Positions 7,570 to 14,138 of a DNA stretch of 24,997 nt are shown piece by piece. Under the pieces are notes generated by a model. It was not told where the DNA came from, made no database searches, and was given only the letters and a program-made list of their open reading frames with translations. A program made the translations under genes and the position numbers. The stretch is from Rhodospirillaceae bacterium UBA3470. Lineage in GTDB: Bacteria; Pseudomonadota; Alphaproteobacteria; Rhodospirillales; Casp-alpha2. How positions within the stretch are numbered: the stretch's first letter is position 1; each line of letters opens with the position of its first letter. The DNA lies in the NCBI GenBank assembly GCA_002378125.1, contig DFRF01000087.1, positions 1 to 24,997 on the forward strand, given 5' to 3'.

Positions 7570-7931
7570 CCGAACGATTGGCCCACCTTAAGATTCAACG
7601 CGGCGGATTTGGCGAGGCTCCCGCTTATGATGATTTCGAAGTCCCCTACCGCGACGGCATGTCCGTCTTAGACGCGCTCATTTGGATCCGCACGAACAAA
7701 GATTCATCCCTAGCGATCCGCTACAGTTGCACCAACGCCAACACCTGTAAGGAATGCATGGTCCGCGTGGATGAAAAGACTGTCTATGCCTGCACGAAGC
7801 GGCTTGGCACGACACCCGTCACGGTCGGCCCGCTGACCAACAAGCGTCTCTTGCGCGATCTGGTGACCGACATTGTCCCACCGAGAGAAAAACTATCCCT
7901 ACTGCTTGGCGAACCTAGTAGCGAAGAGTAA
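7566..7931 (+). CDS. Stand-alone 2Fe-2S protein, SdhB N-terminal-domain type
   Basis: This 121-residue protein matches only the plant-ferredoxin-like N-terminal domain of succinate dehydrogenase/fumarate reductase iron-sulfur subunits. It has a VPYRDGMSVLDAL-type strand-helix start (26-38) and cysteines at 55, 61, 64 and 76. The spacing C-X5-C-X2-C-X11-C has one extra residue in the first gap compared with the usual C-X4-C. The C-terminal domain that carries the 4Fe-4S and 3Fe-4S clusters in SdhB is absent, and the frame ends cleanly with a charged tail, so it looks like a native short protein and not a truncation. Translation is coupled to the flavoprotein by ATGA overlap. It probably carries electrons to or from that FAD, one at a time, with a soluble partner. 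Confidence 0.88.
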   Translation: MTERLAHLKIQRGGFGEAPAYDDFEVPYRDGMSVLDALIWIRTNKDSSLAIRYSCTNANTCKECMVRVDEKTVYACTKRLGTTPVTVGPLTNKRLLRDLVTDIVPPREKLSLLLGEPSSEE

Positions 7932-7967
7932 ACCGACAGTTACGATCGCGAGAGCCCACTGGCAGGA

Positions 7968-8010
7968 GATTGACGCCGCACCCCGGACGACCCACATATA
8001 ACCGTCAATC
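7968..8010. promoter_or_regulatory. 8-bp inverted repeat upstream of the peroxiredoxin-like gene
   Basis: GATTGACG (7968-7975) is repeated in inverted orientation as CGTCAATC (8003-8010), with 27 bp between. The gene starts 20 bp downstream. The left arm contains TTGACG, which could act as a -35 box, but CATATA or TATAAC downstream sits at poor spacing (19-21 bp). Eight-base arms at a free spacing are expected by chance a few times in a window this size, so this is only a candidate. Confidence 0.25.
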
Positions 8011-8030
8011 CATTTACAAAAGTTGACCAC

Positions 8031-8633
8031 ATGTCTCAAATTACTCCCCTTATTCCTCGCCAGCCGACACCTGAGCTTAACGTCGAAACCGTCGGCAGGG
8101 GCACCTGGAAAATGTCTGAACAGTCACCCCAGAACTTCACCCTGGTGGTGTTCTTCCGCGGCCTGCACTGTCCAATCTGTGCAAACTATCTGCGCGACTT
8201 GCAGCGGAATTTAGGTGACTTCGCCAAGCAAGGCGTGAACGTCATTGCCATAAGCTCGGATTCGAAGAAACGGGCCGAGAAGTCAGCAGAAGATTGGGGC
8301 CTCGAGGAACTCACGCTGGGCTACGGCCTTGATCTCGACACGGCTCGGAGATGGGGTCTGTTCGTCTCCACGGGCCGCGGTCCAACGTCATCGGGTATTG
8401 AGGAACCTCGTCTGTATAGCGAGCCGGGCCTCTACCTAATCCGCCCGGATGGCACGCTCTACTTTGGTTCGGTTCAAACCATGCCGTTCTCGCGCCCAAG
8501 TTTCGCAGAAATTTTGAATGGCGTGAAGTTCGTGCTTGAAAAAGACTATCCTGCCCGCGGCCAAGTTGTTGACCACGACGATCCGGAAAACTCCGCCTCC
8601 GATTGGCCGAGGGCCGATTACAACCCGCAGTAA
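8031..8633 (+). CDS. Peroxiredoxin-like (AhpC/TSA superfamily) protein with CPxC motif
   Basis: This 200-residue protein has a thioredoxin-like fold: VVFFRGLHCPICANYLRDL (39-57) carries a Cys47-Pro-Ile-Cys50 redox motif, followed by VNVIAISSD (70-78) and a late GLYLIRPDGTLYF strand pair. The CPxC arrangement differs from the single peroxidatic Cys of PxxxTxxC peroxiredoxins, so it belongs to the 'peroxiredoxin-like' or alkyl hydroperoxide reductase-like branch. The reaction is probably thiol-based peroxide or disulfide reduction in the cytoplasm; there is no signal peptide. No clear ribosome site precedes ATG 8031. It follows the flavoprotein pair and could remove peroxide formed when reduced flavin meets oxygen, which is an inference from position. 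Confidence 0.85.
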   Translation: MSQITPLIPRQPTPELNVETVGRGTWKMSEQSPQNFTLVVFFRGLHCPICANYLRDLQRNLGDFAKQGVNVIAISSDSKKRAEKSAEDWGLEELTLGYGLDLDTARRWGLFVSTGRGPTSSGIEEPRLYSEPGLYLIRPDGTLYFGSVQTMPFSRPSFAEILNGVKFVLEKDYPARGQVVDHDDPENSASDWPRADYNPQ

Positions 8634-8696
8634 GTTGCGGGCATGTTAAGTCGACTAAAGGCAGTCAGTACAGCCACCCTTGCTCGTTCAATTGCC

Positions 8697-9662
8697 CTAG
8701 GCGCTCTTGCCTTCCGCGTGGAAGATGTAACCAAGGAAACTCATGAGCAGTTGCGCTGCCATAAACGCCGTCGACCCCGTCTGATCGTAATCGGGGGCAA
8801 CCTCTACTAGGTCCATGCCCACCACCTTCCCCTTTCCCGTTAAACCCTGGAGGATTTCCAAAACCTCGTAATAGAGGAAGCCACCGTGGCTCGGCGTCCC
8901 TGTACCGGGCGCGATTGAAGGGTCAAAACCGTCAATATCAATGGTGCAATAGTACCTTACCCCGTCCGGGATACGCGCCAGCACGCCCTCAGTGCCAAGC
9001 CGACGCACATCTCGGACGGACAAGATGTCCGATCCGGCCCTTCGCGCCGCCTCGTAATCGCCTTTGTTGGATGACGAAACGAACCGGATGCCGAGCTGCG
9101 TCATCCCCGTCACATGTTTCATCTCCGACGCCCGCCTCAGCGGGTTGCCGTGACCGTAGAGAACCCCGTGCCGACTGTCCACAAAATCCAGATGGGCGTC
9201 CACGTGGATCAGGTGCACGGGCTCTTGGTCATTGAAGGCTCGGATACAGGGAATGTGCACCGAATGGTCGCCGCCAAGAACCACGGGCATGGCAGGCGCC
9301 TCCAAGATCTTGCGGACACCAAACTCTATATTGTCGTGGCTCATTATAGTGTCCGTGTGGATCATATCGGCATCGCCAATATCGACAATCCTGACCTGGT
9401 CGGCCGGCATGTAGGTAACGTCGTCCTCGAAGTCATAGGCGCCGCCGTGGCCGAAGGAGAACAGAGTCGAAGCCTCGCGAATGGACCGTGGACCAAACCG
9501 CGCGCCAGCCCGATACTGTGTCCCCATATCGAAGGGCGCACCCAGAATTGCCACATCTGCGTCGATGGCATCCCAATCCAGACACGGCGGCTGCTTGCCG
9601 AAGGTGCAGTGCCCCACGAAGGGCAGGTTCAAACGCCCCGTTTCATAACCGTGGTCCGCCAT
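8697..9662 (-). CDS. Agmatinase/arginase-family ureohydrolase
   Basis: This 321-residue protein has all six Mn ligands of the ureohydrolase family: His133 in GGDHS, Asp155/His157/Asp159 in DAHLD, and Asp242/Asp244 in DIDGFDP, followed by APGTGTP and the late Glu287 of DLVEVAP. It should hydrolyse a guanidino group to urea plus an amine. The loop that usually reads HGTPF/HGTMF in agmatinases reads YGHGNPLRRA (169-178), so the substrate may differ (for example a guanidino acid); agmatine cannot be assumed. It is on the opposite strand to its neighbours and converges on the peroxiredoxin-like gene with 63 bp between stops. It may be a nitrogen-recovery step or a separate acquisition. Confidence 0.92.
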   Translation of the reverse strand: MADHGYETGRLNLPFVGHCTFGKQPPCLDWDAIDADVAILGAPFDMGTQYRAGARFGPRSIREASTLFSFGHGGAYDFEDDVTYMPADQVRIVDIGDADMIHTDTIMSHDNIEFGVRKILEAPAMPVVLGGDHSVHIPCIRAFNDQEPVHLIHVDAHLDFVDSRHGVLYGHGNPLRRASEMKHVTGMTQLGIRFVSSSNKGDYEAARRAGSDILSVRDVRRLGTEGVLARIPDGVRYYCTIDIDGFDPSIAPGTGTPSHGGFLYYEVLEILQGLTGKGKVVGMDLVEVAPDYDQTGSTAFMAAQLLMSFLGYIFHAEGKSA

Positions 9663-9981
9663 GCAGGCCTCTCCAGTGTAATCTTCTGGTCCCTATAAGA
9701 AACCCGGCCTTAGGCCTGGTCAAGCGATGGTCCGGCGCAGAACCTGGAGCCAGGACTTAAGATCGTCCGTATCACCATCACATCCCTAGATATGAAAGGC
9801 CCTAGTCTGGGAGTCAAATGCCCTGCAGGCATACAAGACGTAGCGAACGATCTATCGATCTTATCACCCACCCCACGTCCCGGCGCGAGGGTTCATTCGT
9901 TTCAAAGGCCGGGGCTAGGTATTGATCCCTTCCGCTAAGTTCGCTTGCATGGTTTCCGGACAGACAAGGACCCCTCCGCCT
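9663..9981. other. 319-bp divergent gap between ureohydrolase and scoA-like genes
   Basis: This gap separates the starts of two divergent genes and should hold both promoters. I see no consensus -35/-10 pair on either strand and no strong stem-loop. An in-frame ATG at 9922 could extend the scoA-like gene by 20 residues, but the added residues do not look like the family. AAGGA at 9966-9970 supports the ATG at 9982. Confidence 0.4.
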
Positions 9982-10692
9982 ATGATTGATAAAACTCTCG
10001 CATCCGTCGCAGATGCCGTCGCTGACACTGAAGACGGCGCTACCGTCGCTGTTGCCGGGTTCGGCGCCGCCGGCAGCCCCGTGGAACTCTTGCATGCCCT
10101 CATCGAGCAGGGTGCCAAAAAACTTACAGTCATCAACAACAACGCCGGCAATGGTAAAGTTGGGCTAGCCTCGCTGATCGCTTCTGGCCGGGTGGCAAAG
10201 ATGATCTGCTCCTTCCCGCGTTCCGCCGGTTCCGTTGTGTTCCCAGACCTCTATCGAGCCGGCAAAATTGACCTGGAGGTCGTCCCTCAGGGTACGCTAG
10301 CGGAAAGATTGCGCGCCGCTGGTGCTGGCATCCCCGCCTTTTACACGCCAACGTCCGTGGGCACGCCCCTGGCCGACGGAAAGGAAACTCGGGATTTCGA
10401 TGGCAAGACCTACGTTATGGAACCGTGGTTACGCGCCGACATTGCGCTGATCAAGGCGGATGTCGCCGACACACATGGCAACCTCATTTACAATATGACG
10501 GCTCGCAATTTCGCCCCAATCATGTGCATGGCTGCGACAACGACCATCGTCCAGGCGCGCGAAATCGTTGACCCCGGAAGCATCAATCCGGAGACGGTCG
10601 TGACGCCAGGAATCTTCGTGGACCGCGTGATCCACGTACCGAACCCGGAACACGAAGACGATCTTCTACGGGCAGCGAGAAGCTATCCATGA
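9982..10692 (+). CDS. 3-oxoacid CoA-transferase subunit A (ScoA/PcaI-like)
   Basis: This 236-residue alpha subunit of a class I CoA-transferase has the glycine-rich CoA-binding segment VAVAGFGAAGSPVELL, the INNNAGNG motif, and the late EPWLRADIALIKADVADTHGN and VTPGIFVDRV stretches of the SCOT/PcaI family. Together with subunit B it would exchange CoA between succinyl-CoA and a 3-oxoacid such as 3-oxoadipate or acetoacetate. I set the start at ATG 9982 (AAGGA 11 bp upstream) because family homology starts there. The 4-bp overlap with the next gene is typical of this pair. Acceptor specificity cannot be read from sequence. Confidence 0.92.
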   Translation: MIDKTLASVADAVADTEDGATVAVAGFGAAGSPVELLHALIEQGAKKLTVINNNAGNGKVGLASLIASGRVAKMICSFPRSAGSVVFPDLYRAGKIDLEVVPQGTLAERLRAAGAGIPAFYTPTSVGTPLADGKETRDFDGKTYVMEPWLRADIALIKADVADTHGNLIYNMTARNFAPIMCMAATTTIVQAREIVDPGSINPETVVTPGIFVDRVIHVPNPEHEDDLLRAARSYP

Positions 10693-11318
10693 GCTGGACC
10701 CCAGATGAGATGGCGGCGCGCGCTGCACTGGACATCCCGAACGGTGCCTACGTGAACCTTGGCATCGGTATGCCCGAGCGGGTTGCCGACTTCGTGCCGG
10801 AGGGCCGCACCTTCGTCTACCACTCGGAAAACGGCCTGTTGGGCATGGGGCCTGAACCCGCGGAAACCGAGCGTGACCCGGATTTAATCAATGCTGGAAA
10901 GAAACCAGTCTCCCTGAACCCAGGCGCCAGCTTCTTCCATCACGCGGATAGCTTCGCCATGATTCGGGGCGGACATATCGACTATTGCGTGTTAGGCGCC
11001 ATGCAGGTGGCCCAAAACGGCGATCTGGCTAACTGGTCAACAGGTGCTGAAGACGCAATCCCCGCCGTTGGTGGCGCCATGGATTTGGTCGCTGGCGTTA
11101 AGACCATCTATATCGTCACCCGCCACACCACAAAGGACGGAGAACCAAAACTGGTGGAAACCTGTACCTATCCGTTGACCGGTCTTGGCGTGGTAAAACG
11201 TATATACACGGATCTGGCCGTAGTGGCTGTCTTGGAAAACGGTTTCAAACTAGTGGAGACGGCACCCGGCGTTGCCGCCGATGAGGTGCGAAAAAAAACC
11301 GCCGCTCCCCTGGCCTGA
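10689..11318 (+). CDS. 3-oxoacid CoA-transferase subunit B (ScoB/PcaJ-like)
   Basis: This 209-residue beta subunit carries the catalytic glutamate, Glu47 in the signature HSENGLLGMGP (45-55), which forms the enzyme-CoA thioester. The NLGIGMP motif (23-29), GGHIDYCVLGAMQV and the late TYPLTGLGVVKRIYTDLAV segment complete the family pattern. It is coupled to subunit A by ATGA overlap and has full family length. A perfect 13-bp palindrome overlaps its stop codon (11316-11328) but has no T-tract. In this cluster it would convert a 3-oxoacid end product to its thiolase-ready CoA ester, an inference from context. Confidence 0.93.
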   Translation: MSWTPDEMAARAALDIPNGAYVNLGIGMPERVADFVPEGRTFVYHSENGLLGMGPEPAETERDPDLINAGKKPVSLNPGASFFHHADSFAMIRGGHIDYCVLGAMQVAQNGDLANWSTGAEDAIPAVGGAMDLVAGVKTIYIVTRHTTKDGEPKLVETCTYPLTGLGVVKRIYTDLAVVAVLENGFKLVETAPGVAADEVRKKTAAPLA

Positions 11319-11708
11319 ACCCGGTTCACATGCAAGCCTATTCCTCCGTCAGCTTCTGGCTACCCGTAGCCATGGGGCCCAATCCATAGGATTGTTCGCA
11401 TCTATTCGACAAATGAAAAAGTCTCCTGCGAGAAAAGCGCAAGGACCTCCCTAGGAGTTCTAATGACACCCGGCCCGGCGCTGCATGCGGTTCATCTCAT
11501 CAACAACTTCACCGCCCTGTCCTGCAGTTTTTAGTTGCTGCCGGTACTGCCGATGACGACGGGAATCGCACTCAGGATCAAGCATACCTTCCTAGTTGCC
11601 ATTGTCGTGCTCGTGATCCTAGGCGAGACGTTTTAGCAGCATCAGCCTAAATCCTTTATGAAGCGCAACCTTACTAGAAGACGCCTGCGGACCGGGCTGA
11701 GAGATGGC
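11319..11708. other. 390-bp gap with a possible small broken membrane ORF
   Basis: No known gene is visible. One plus-strand frame, 11463-11636, reads 58 codons from ATG to TAG with a single in-frame amber stop at 11532-11534. The part before the stop includes ALHAVHLINNFTALSCSF; the part after it contains the hydrophobic run FLVAIVVLVILGETF. It could be a decayed small membrane protein or chance. The gap lies between the end of the scoB-like gene and the end of the MFS gene, so a terminator is expected, but I could not identify one. Confidence 0.3.
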
Positions 11709-12938
11709 TTACTGGGCGGTGGCGCGAATCGCCGCCTGTTCCTTGCGGCGTAAGGACCGAAGCCAAAGCGCAGAGAACAAAATGACGAGGATGGCCGGCA
11801 ACATGGCGTAGTTTACCCAGGCCCAGCCCAAATAGTGGTATACGCTCCCCGCCATGAGCGACGAAATGGCGAGACCAGTGAACAACAAGAAATCATTGGT
11901 ACCCTGAACCTTGGCCCGTTCCGCCGGGGAGTGCACTTCCGTAACCAGCAGGGTCCCGCCAGTGAACGTGAAGTTCCATCCAACGCCCAAGAGGATAAGC
12001 GAAATCAGGAAATGGGTGAAGCTCAGTCCGTGCAAGGCGACCAGCACCGATGCCAACAGAATCGCGGCGCCCGTAGCGATGATCCGGACCACCCCGAATT
12101 TCTTGATCAAGTGACCTGTCACAAACCCCGGCAGGAACATTCCTACCACATGCCACTGGATCACTAACTTGATATTCTCGTGAGTAAACACAACGGTCTT
12201 CAGCGTCTCCATGGTTAAAGGCGTGACTACCATTAAAAAATTCATGACCACGTAACCAAACAACGCCGCGACCACGGCGATGATGAAGGTCGGTGACTTC
12301 ATGATCTCGCGAAGAGGCCTGCCCGAATCTTTGATTTCATCTTCGGTAAGCTTTGGGATCTGCACGAACAGGATGATGACAGCCGACAAGGCGTAGAAAC
12401 CAGCCAGGACATAGAAAGTGCCCTGGAACGCCGTACCGGCTATCCAGTCTTTGGCTATCAACGCCGTCTCGGGTCCCACAAAGGCACCCAATACGCTCAT
12501 CGCGATGACTATGGAGACGTTCTTCTCTTTCAAATGCGCCGGCGCAACTTCGGCGGCGGCAAACCGGTATTGCTGGGCAAACCCACCATAAAGCCCCGAC
12601 AAAAAAATGCCGACGTTAAAGATCGCAAAATTATCCAAGGCCACGGCCTGGGCCGCGATCAAGGCACCGCTGAACCCGATGATCGATCCGCAGGCAAACC
12701 CCCATCGCCGACCCCAGGACCGCATCAAGAACGATGCCGGCAAGGTGGCAACCGAGGTGCCAACCAACATGGCTGTAACCGGTGCCGTCGCGAAAATTAG
12801 GTTGTCGCCTAGCATGGAGATGGCAACCAAGGCCGCGGCGAAGAATGTCAGCGTGCGCCCGCTGAAAAACAGCGCCTGGCACAGGGACAGAATGATAAGG
12901 TTTTTTAGGTTGCAGGACGCGCTGTCGGATTGACTCAT
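11709..12938 (-). CDS. MFS transporter
   Basis: This 409-residue protein has about twelve hydrophobic helices in two halves joined by a charged loop near the middle (KLTEDEIKDSGRPLREIMKS). SWGRRWG in the second-third helix loop and HLIKKFGVVR in the matching loop of the second half are the usual MFS A-like motifs. A QYRFAAAEVAP segment lies in the fifth helix region. No signal peptide or fused domain is present. It faces away from the hydratase operon across a 301-bp divergent region with a direct repeat and a strong hairpin, so shared regulation is plausible. It is probably the uptake or efflux carrier of the cluster, with an organic acid as the likely cargo by context; direction and substrate are unknown. 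Confidence 0.9.
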   Translation of the reverse strand: MSQSDSASCNLKNLIILSLCQALFFSGRTLTFFAAALVAISMLGDNLIFATAPVTAMLVGTSVATLPASFLMRSWGRRWGFACGSIIGFSGALIAAQAVALDNFAIFNVGIFLSGLYGGFAQQYRFAAAEVAPAHLKEKNVSIVIAMSVLGAFVGPETALIAKDWIAGTAFQGTFYVLAGFYALSAVIILFVQIPKLTEDEIKDSGRPLREIMKSPTFIIAVVAALFGYVVMNFLMVVTPLTMETLKTVVFTHENIKLVIQWHVVGMFLPGFVTGHLIKKFGVVRIIATGAAILLASVLVALHGLSFTHFLISLILLGVGWNFTFTGGTLLVTEVHSPAERAKVQGTNDFLLFTGLAISSLMAGSVYHYLGWAWVNYAMLPAILVILFSALWLRSLRRKEQAAIRATAQ

Positions 12939-13024
12939 GGGAGAGCCTTACGGGAACGCGACCGCGGATACAAGGCATGGCTTTTTGTCCAAGGCTCCGG
13001 ACCCGGCGATTGACACGGATCGAC

Positions 13025-13055
13025 GTCATTCGCTCGAAAGTATAATGTCATTCGC
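13025..13055. repeat. 9-bp direct repeat flanking a TATAAT
   Basis: GTCATTCGC occurs at 13025-13033 and 13047-13055, a 22-bp period (about two helical turns), so both copies face the same side of the DNA. TATAAT at 13041-13046 lies between them. The geometry suits a regulator binding tandem half-sites over a promoter. A chance match of this kind is not negligible. Confidence 0.4.
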
Positions 13056-13172
13056 CTTATCGAAGGAATACCACCGGGACAAGCTTTTGGCGCTTTGATA
13101 GAACCCGCTGGTGACCATCCGGGGAAACTTTCCCTCGACAGTCCGTGTGATCAGGCGGACCATCGGGTGTTT

Positions 13173-13194
13173 GCCGATCCAGCCTTGGATCGGC
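13173..13194. promoter_or_regulatory. Perfect 9-bp inverted repeat with 4-bp loop
   Basis: GCCGATCCA (13173-13181) and TGGATCGGC (13186-13194) are perfectly complementary around the loop GCCT. It lies 45 bp upstream of the hydratase start. No T-tract follows, so it is not a simple terminator. It could be an operator in DNA or a leader hairpin in RNA. This is the strongest non-coding stem in the window that I found. Confidence 0.55.
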
Positions 13195-13239
13195 TAAGGT
13201 CCGCCATCATCAAAACCGGCAGCAAGGGAGATTCGGATC

Positions 13240-14004
13240 ATGGGCACAAATGTCGCGCAATTTCTCTGGGACGCCCGTCTGAACAATGACGTTGCCCCTC
13301 GAGACTTCAAAGGATACCCAACCACTGAAGCGGACGCCTACACCATTCAAACGGACATGATAGATGGTGCCGGTGAGACACTGGTCGGGTGGAAATTGGG
13401 TGCCACGGTAGCGGCCTCGCTTCCAGTGATCGGGATTGAGCGGCCTTTCATCGGCCCCTTATTCGCAAGGTTTTGCCACAAAGACGGCGCCACCCTACCC
13501 GCCCTGCCTGGACAGGCGTTGGAGACAGAGTTTACGATCCGACTGAAATCGGACCTGCCTCACCGCCCAGATTCTTACGAAAAAGACGAACTCAAAGCTG
13601 CAATTGGCGCGCTCGTCCCTTCGTTCGAAGTCATCGGGCTTCGTTTCGACGGCGGTGTTCCCGGCGCCGGCTATCGGACGATCGCCGATGGAGGTCTTAA
13701 CGTGGCCACTGTATTAGGACCCGATGTTACCGATTGGGACACAAAAAAAATCGGCGCACACGTCGTGCACCTTAGTGTCAACGGCACGCACGTTGCCACC
13801 GGCAAGCCGGCGGACCTCATCTGGGAACATTTGATCGATGCTATCGGCTGGTTGACAACGCATCCGCACATGGCCGATCGAGGTCTTCGGGCCGGCGATC
13901 TGATAATGACCGGCTCAATGACGGGCATGACCCCGATCCAGCCTGGAGATCAGGCCGAAGCAGACTTCGGCGCGTTCGGCAAAATTCACGTCCAGTTCAC
14001 CTGA
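13240..14004 (+). CDS. 2-keto-4-pentenoate hydratase / 4-oxalocrotonate decarboxylase family enzyme
   Basis: This 254-residue protein belongs to the MhpD/DmpE/DmpH branch of the fumarylacetoacetase superfamily. It shows VGWKLGAT (49-56) with the conserved Lys52, the metal-binding Glu-x-Glu pair Glu95/Glu97 in LETEF, the PSFEVIGLRF segment (128-136 region, Glu130), and late RGLRAGDLIMTGSMTGMTP with GD-E-DFGAFGKI. Members hydrate or decarboxylate 2-oxo-enoic acids made in aromatic meta-cleavage, using a divalent metal in the cytoplasm. No ring-cleavage dioxygenase is in the window, so the substrate may be different. AAGGGAG precedes ATG 13240. A 134-bp gap separates it from the next CoA-transferase gene. 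Confidence 0.88.
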   Translation: MGTNVAQFLWDARLNNDVAPRDFKGYPTTEADAYTIQTDMIDGAGETLVGWKLGATVAASLPVIGIERPFIGPLFARFCHKDGATLPALPGQALETEFTIRLKSDLPHRPDSYEKDELKAAIGALVPSFEVIGLRFDGGVPGAGYRTIADGGLNVATVLGPDVTDWDTKKIGAHVVHLSVNGTHVATGKPADLIWEHLIDAIGWLTTHPHMADRGLRAGDLIMTGSMTGMTPIQPGDQAEADFGAFGKIHVQFT

Positions 14005-14116
14005 ACCACTCATCGGAAAGGCCTGACAGAAGCGTAATCATATTCAGCGGTTGAAATCACCACAGAGGTATAGTTGCCGCTGTTGCACGACACCGATATA
14101 TCGAGGATCTTGCGTA

Positions 14117-14128
14117 TTTCTGCAGAAA
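14117..14128. promoter_or_regulatory. 12-bp palindrome touching the ribosome site of the CoA-transferase gene
   Basis: TTTCTGCAGAAA is a perfect 12-bp palindrome whose right arm runs into the AAAGGGAG ribosome site before ATG 14139. A protein bound here would cover the start region. It is too tight to form an RNA loop. A perfect 12-mer palindrome is expected a few times by chance in 25 kb, so its value comes from its position. Confidence 0.25.
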
Positions 14129-14138
14129 GGGAGCGACC

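Larger units (their letters stand above)
12939..13239. promoter_or_regulatory. Divergent regulatory region between MFS and hydratase genes
   Basis: This 301-bp gap contains no credible gene. It holds a 9-bp direct repeat around a TATAAT, a perfect 13-bp palindrome GGGAAACTTTCCC at 13122-13134, a 9-bp-stem hairpin at 13173-13194, and the ribosome site AAGGGAG just before the hydratase start. TTGACA at 13010-13015 does not pair well with TATAAT at 13041-13046 because the spacer is 25 bp. Confidence 0.45.

Noticed and set aside
8624..8641. Hairpin CCCGCA/TGCGGG around the stop of the peroxiredoxin-like gene as a terminator
   Set aside because: The stem is 6 bp, includes the stop codon, and is not followed by a T-run.
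9922..9981. Upstream ATG extending the scoA-like gene by 20 residues
   Set aside because: The extra residues do not resemble the family, and AAGGA at 9966-9970 serves the ATG at 9982.
11316..11328. Perfect palindrome TGAACCCGGTTCA over the scoB stop as a terminator
   Set aside because: There is no T-tract, and palindromes of this length are common by chance.
13010..13046. TTGACA and TATAAT as one promoter
   Set aside because: The 25-bp spacer is too long for a standard sigma-70 promoter.
13122..13134. Perfect palindrome GGGAAACTTTCCC as an operator
   Set aside because: A 13-bp odd-centred palindrome is expected several times by chance in 25 kb, and no partner site was found. It is kept only as a note in the divergent region.
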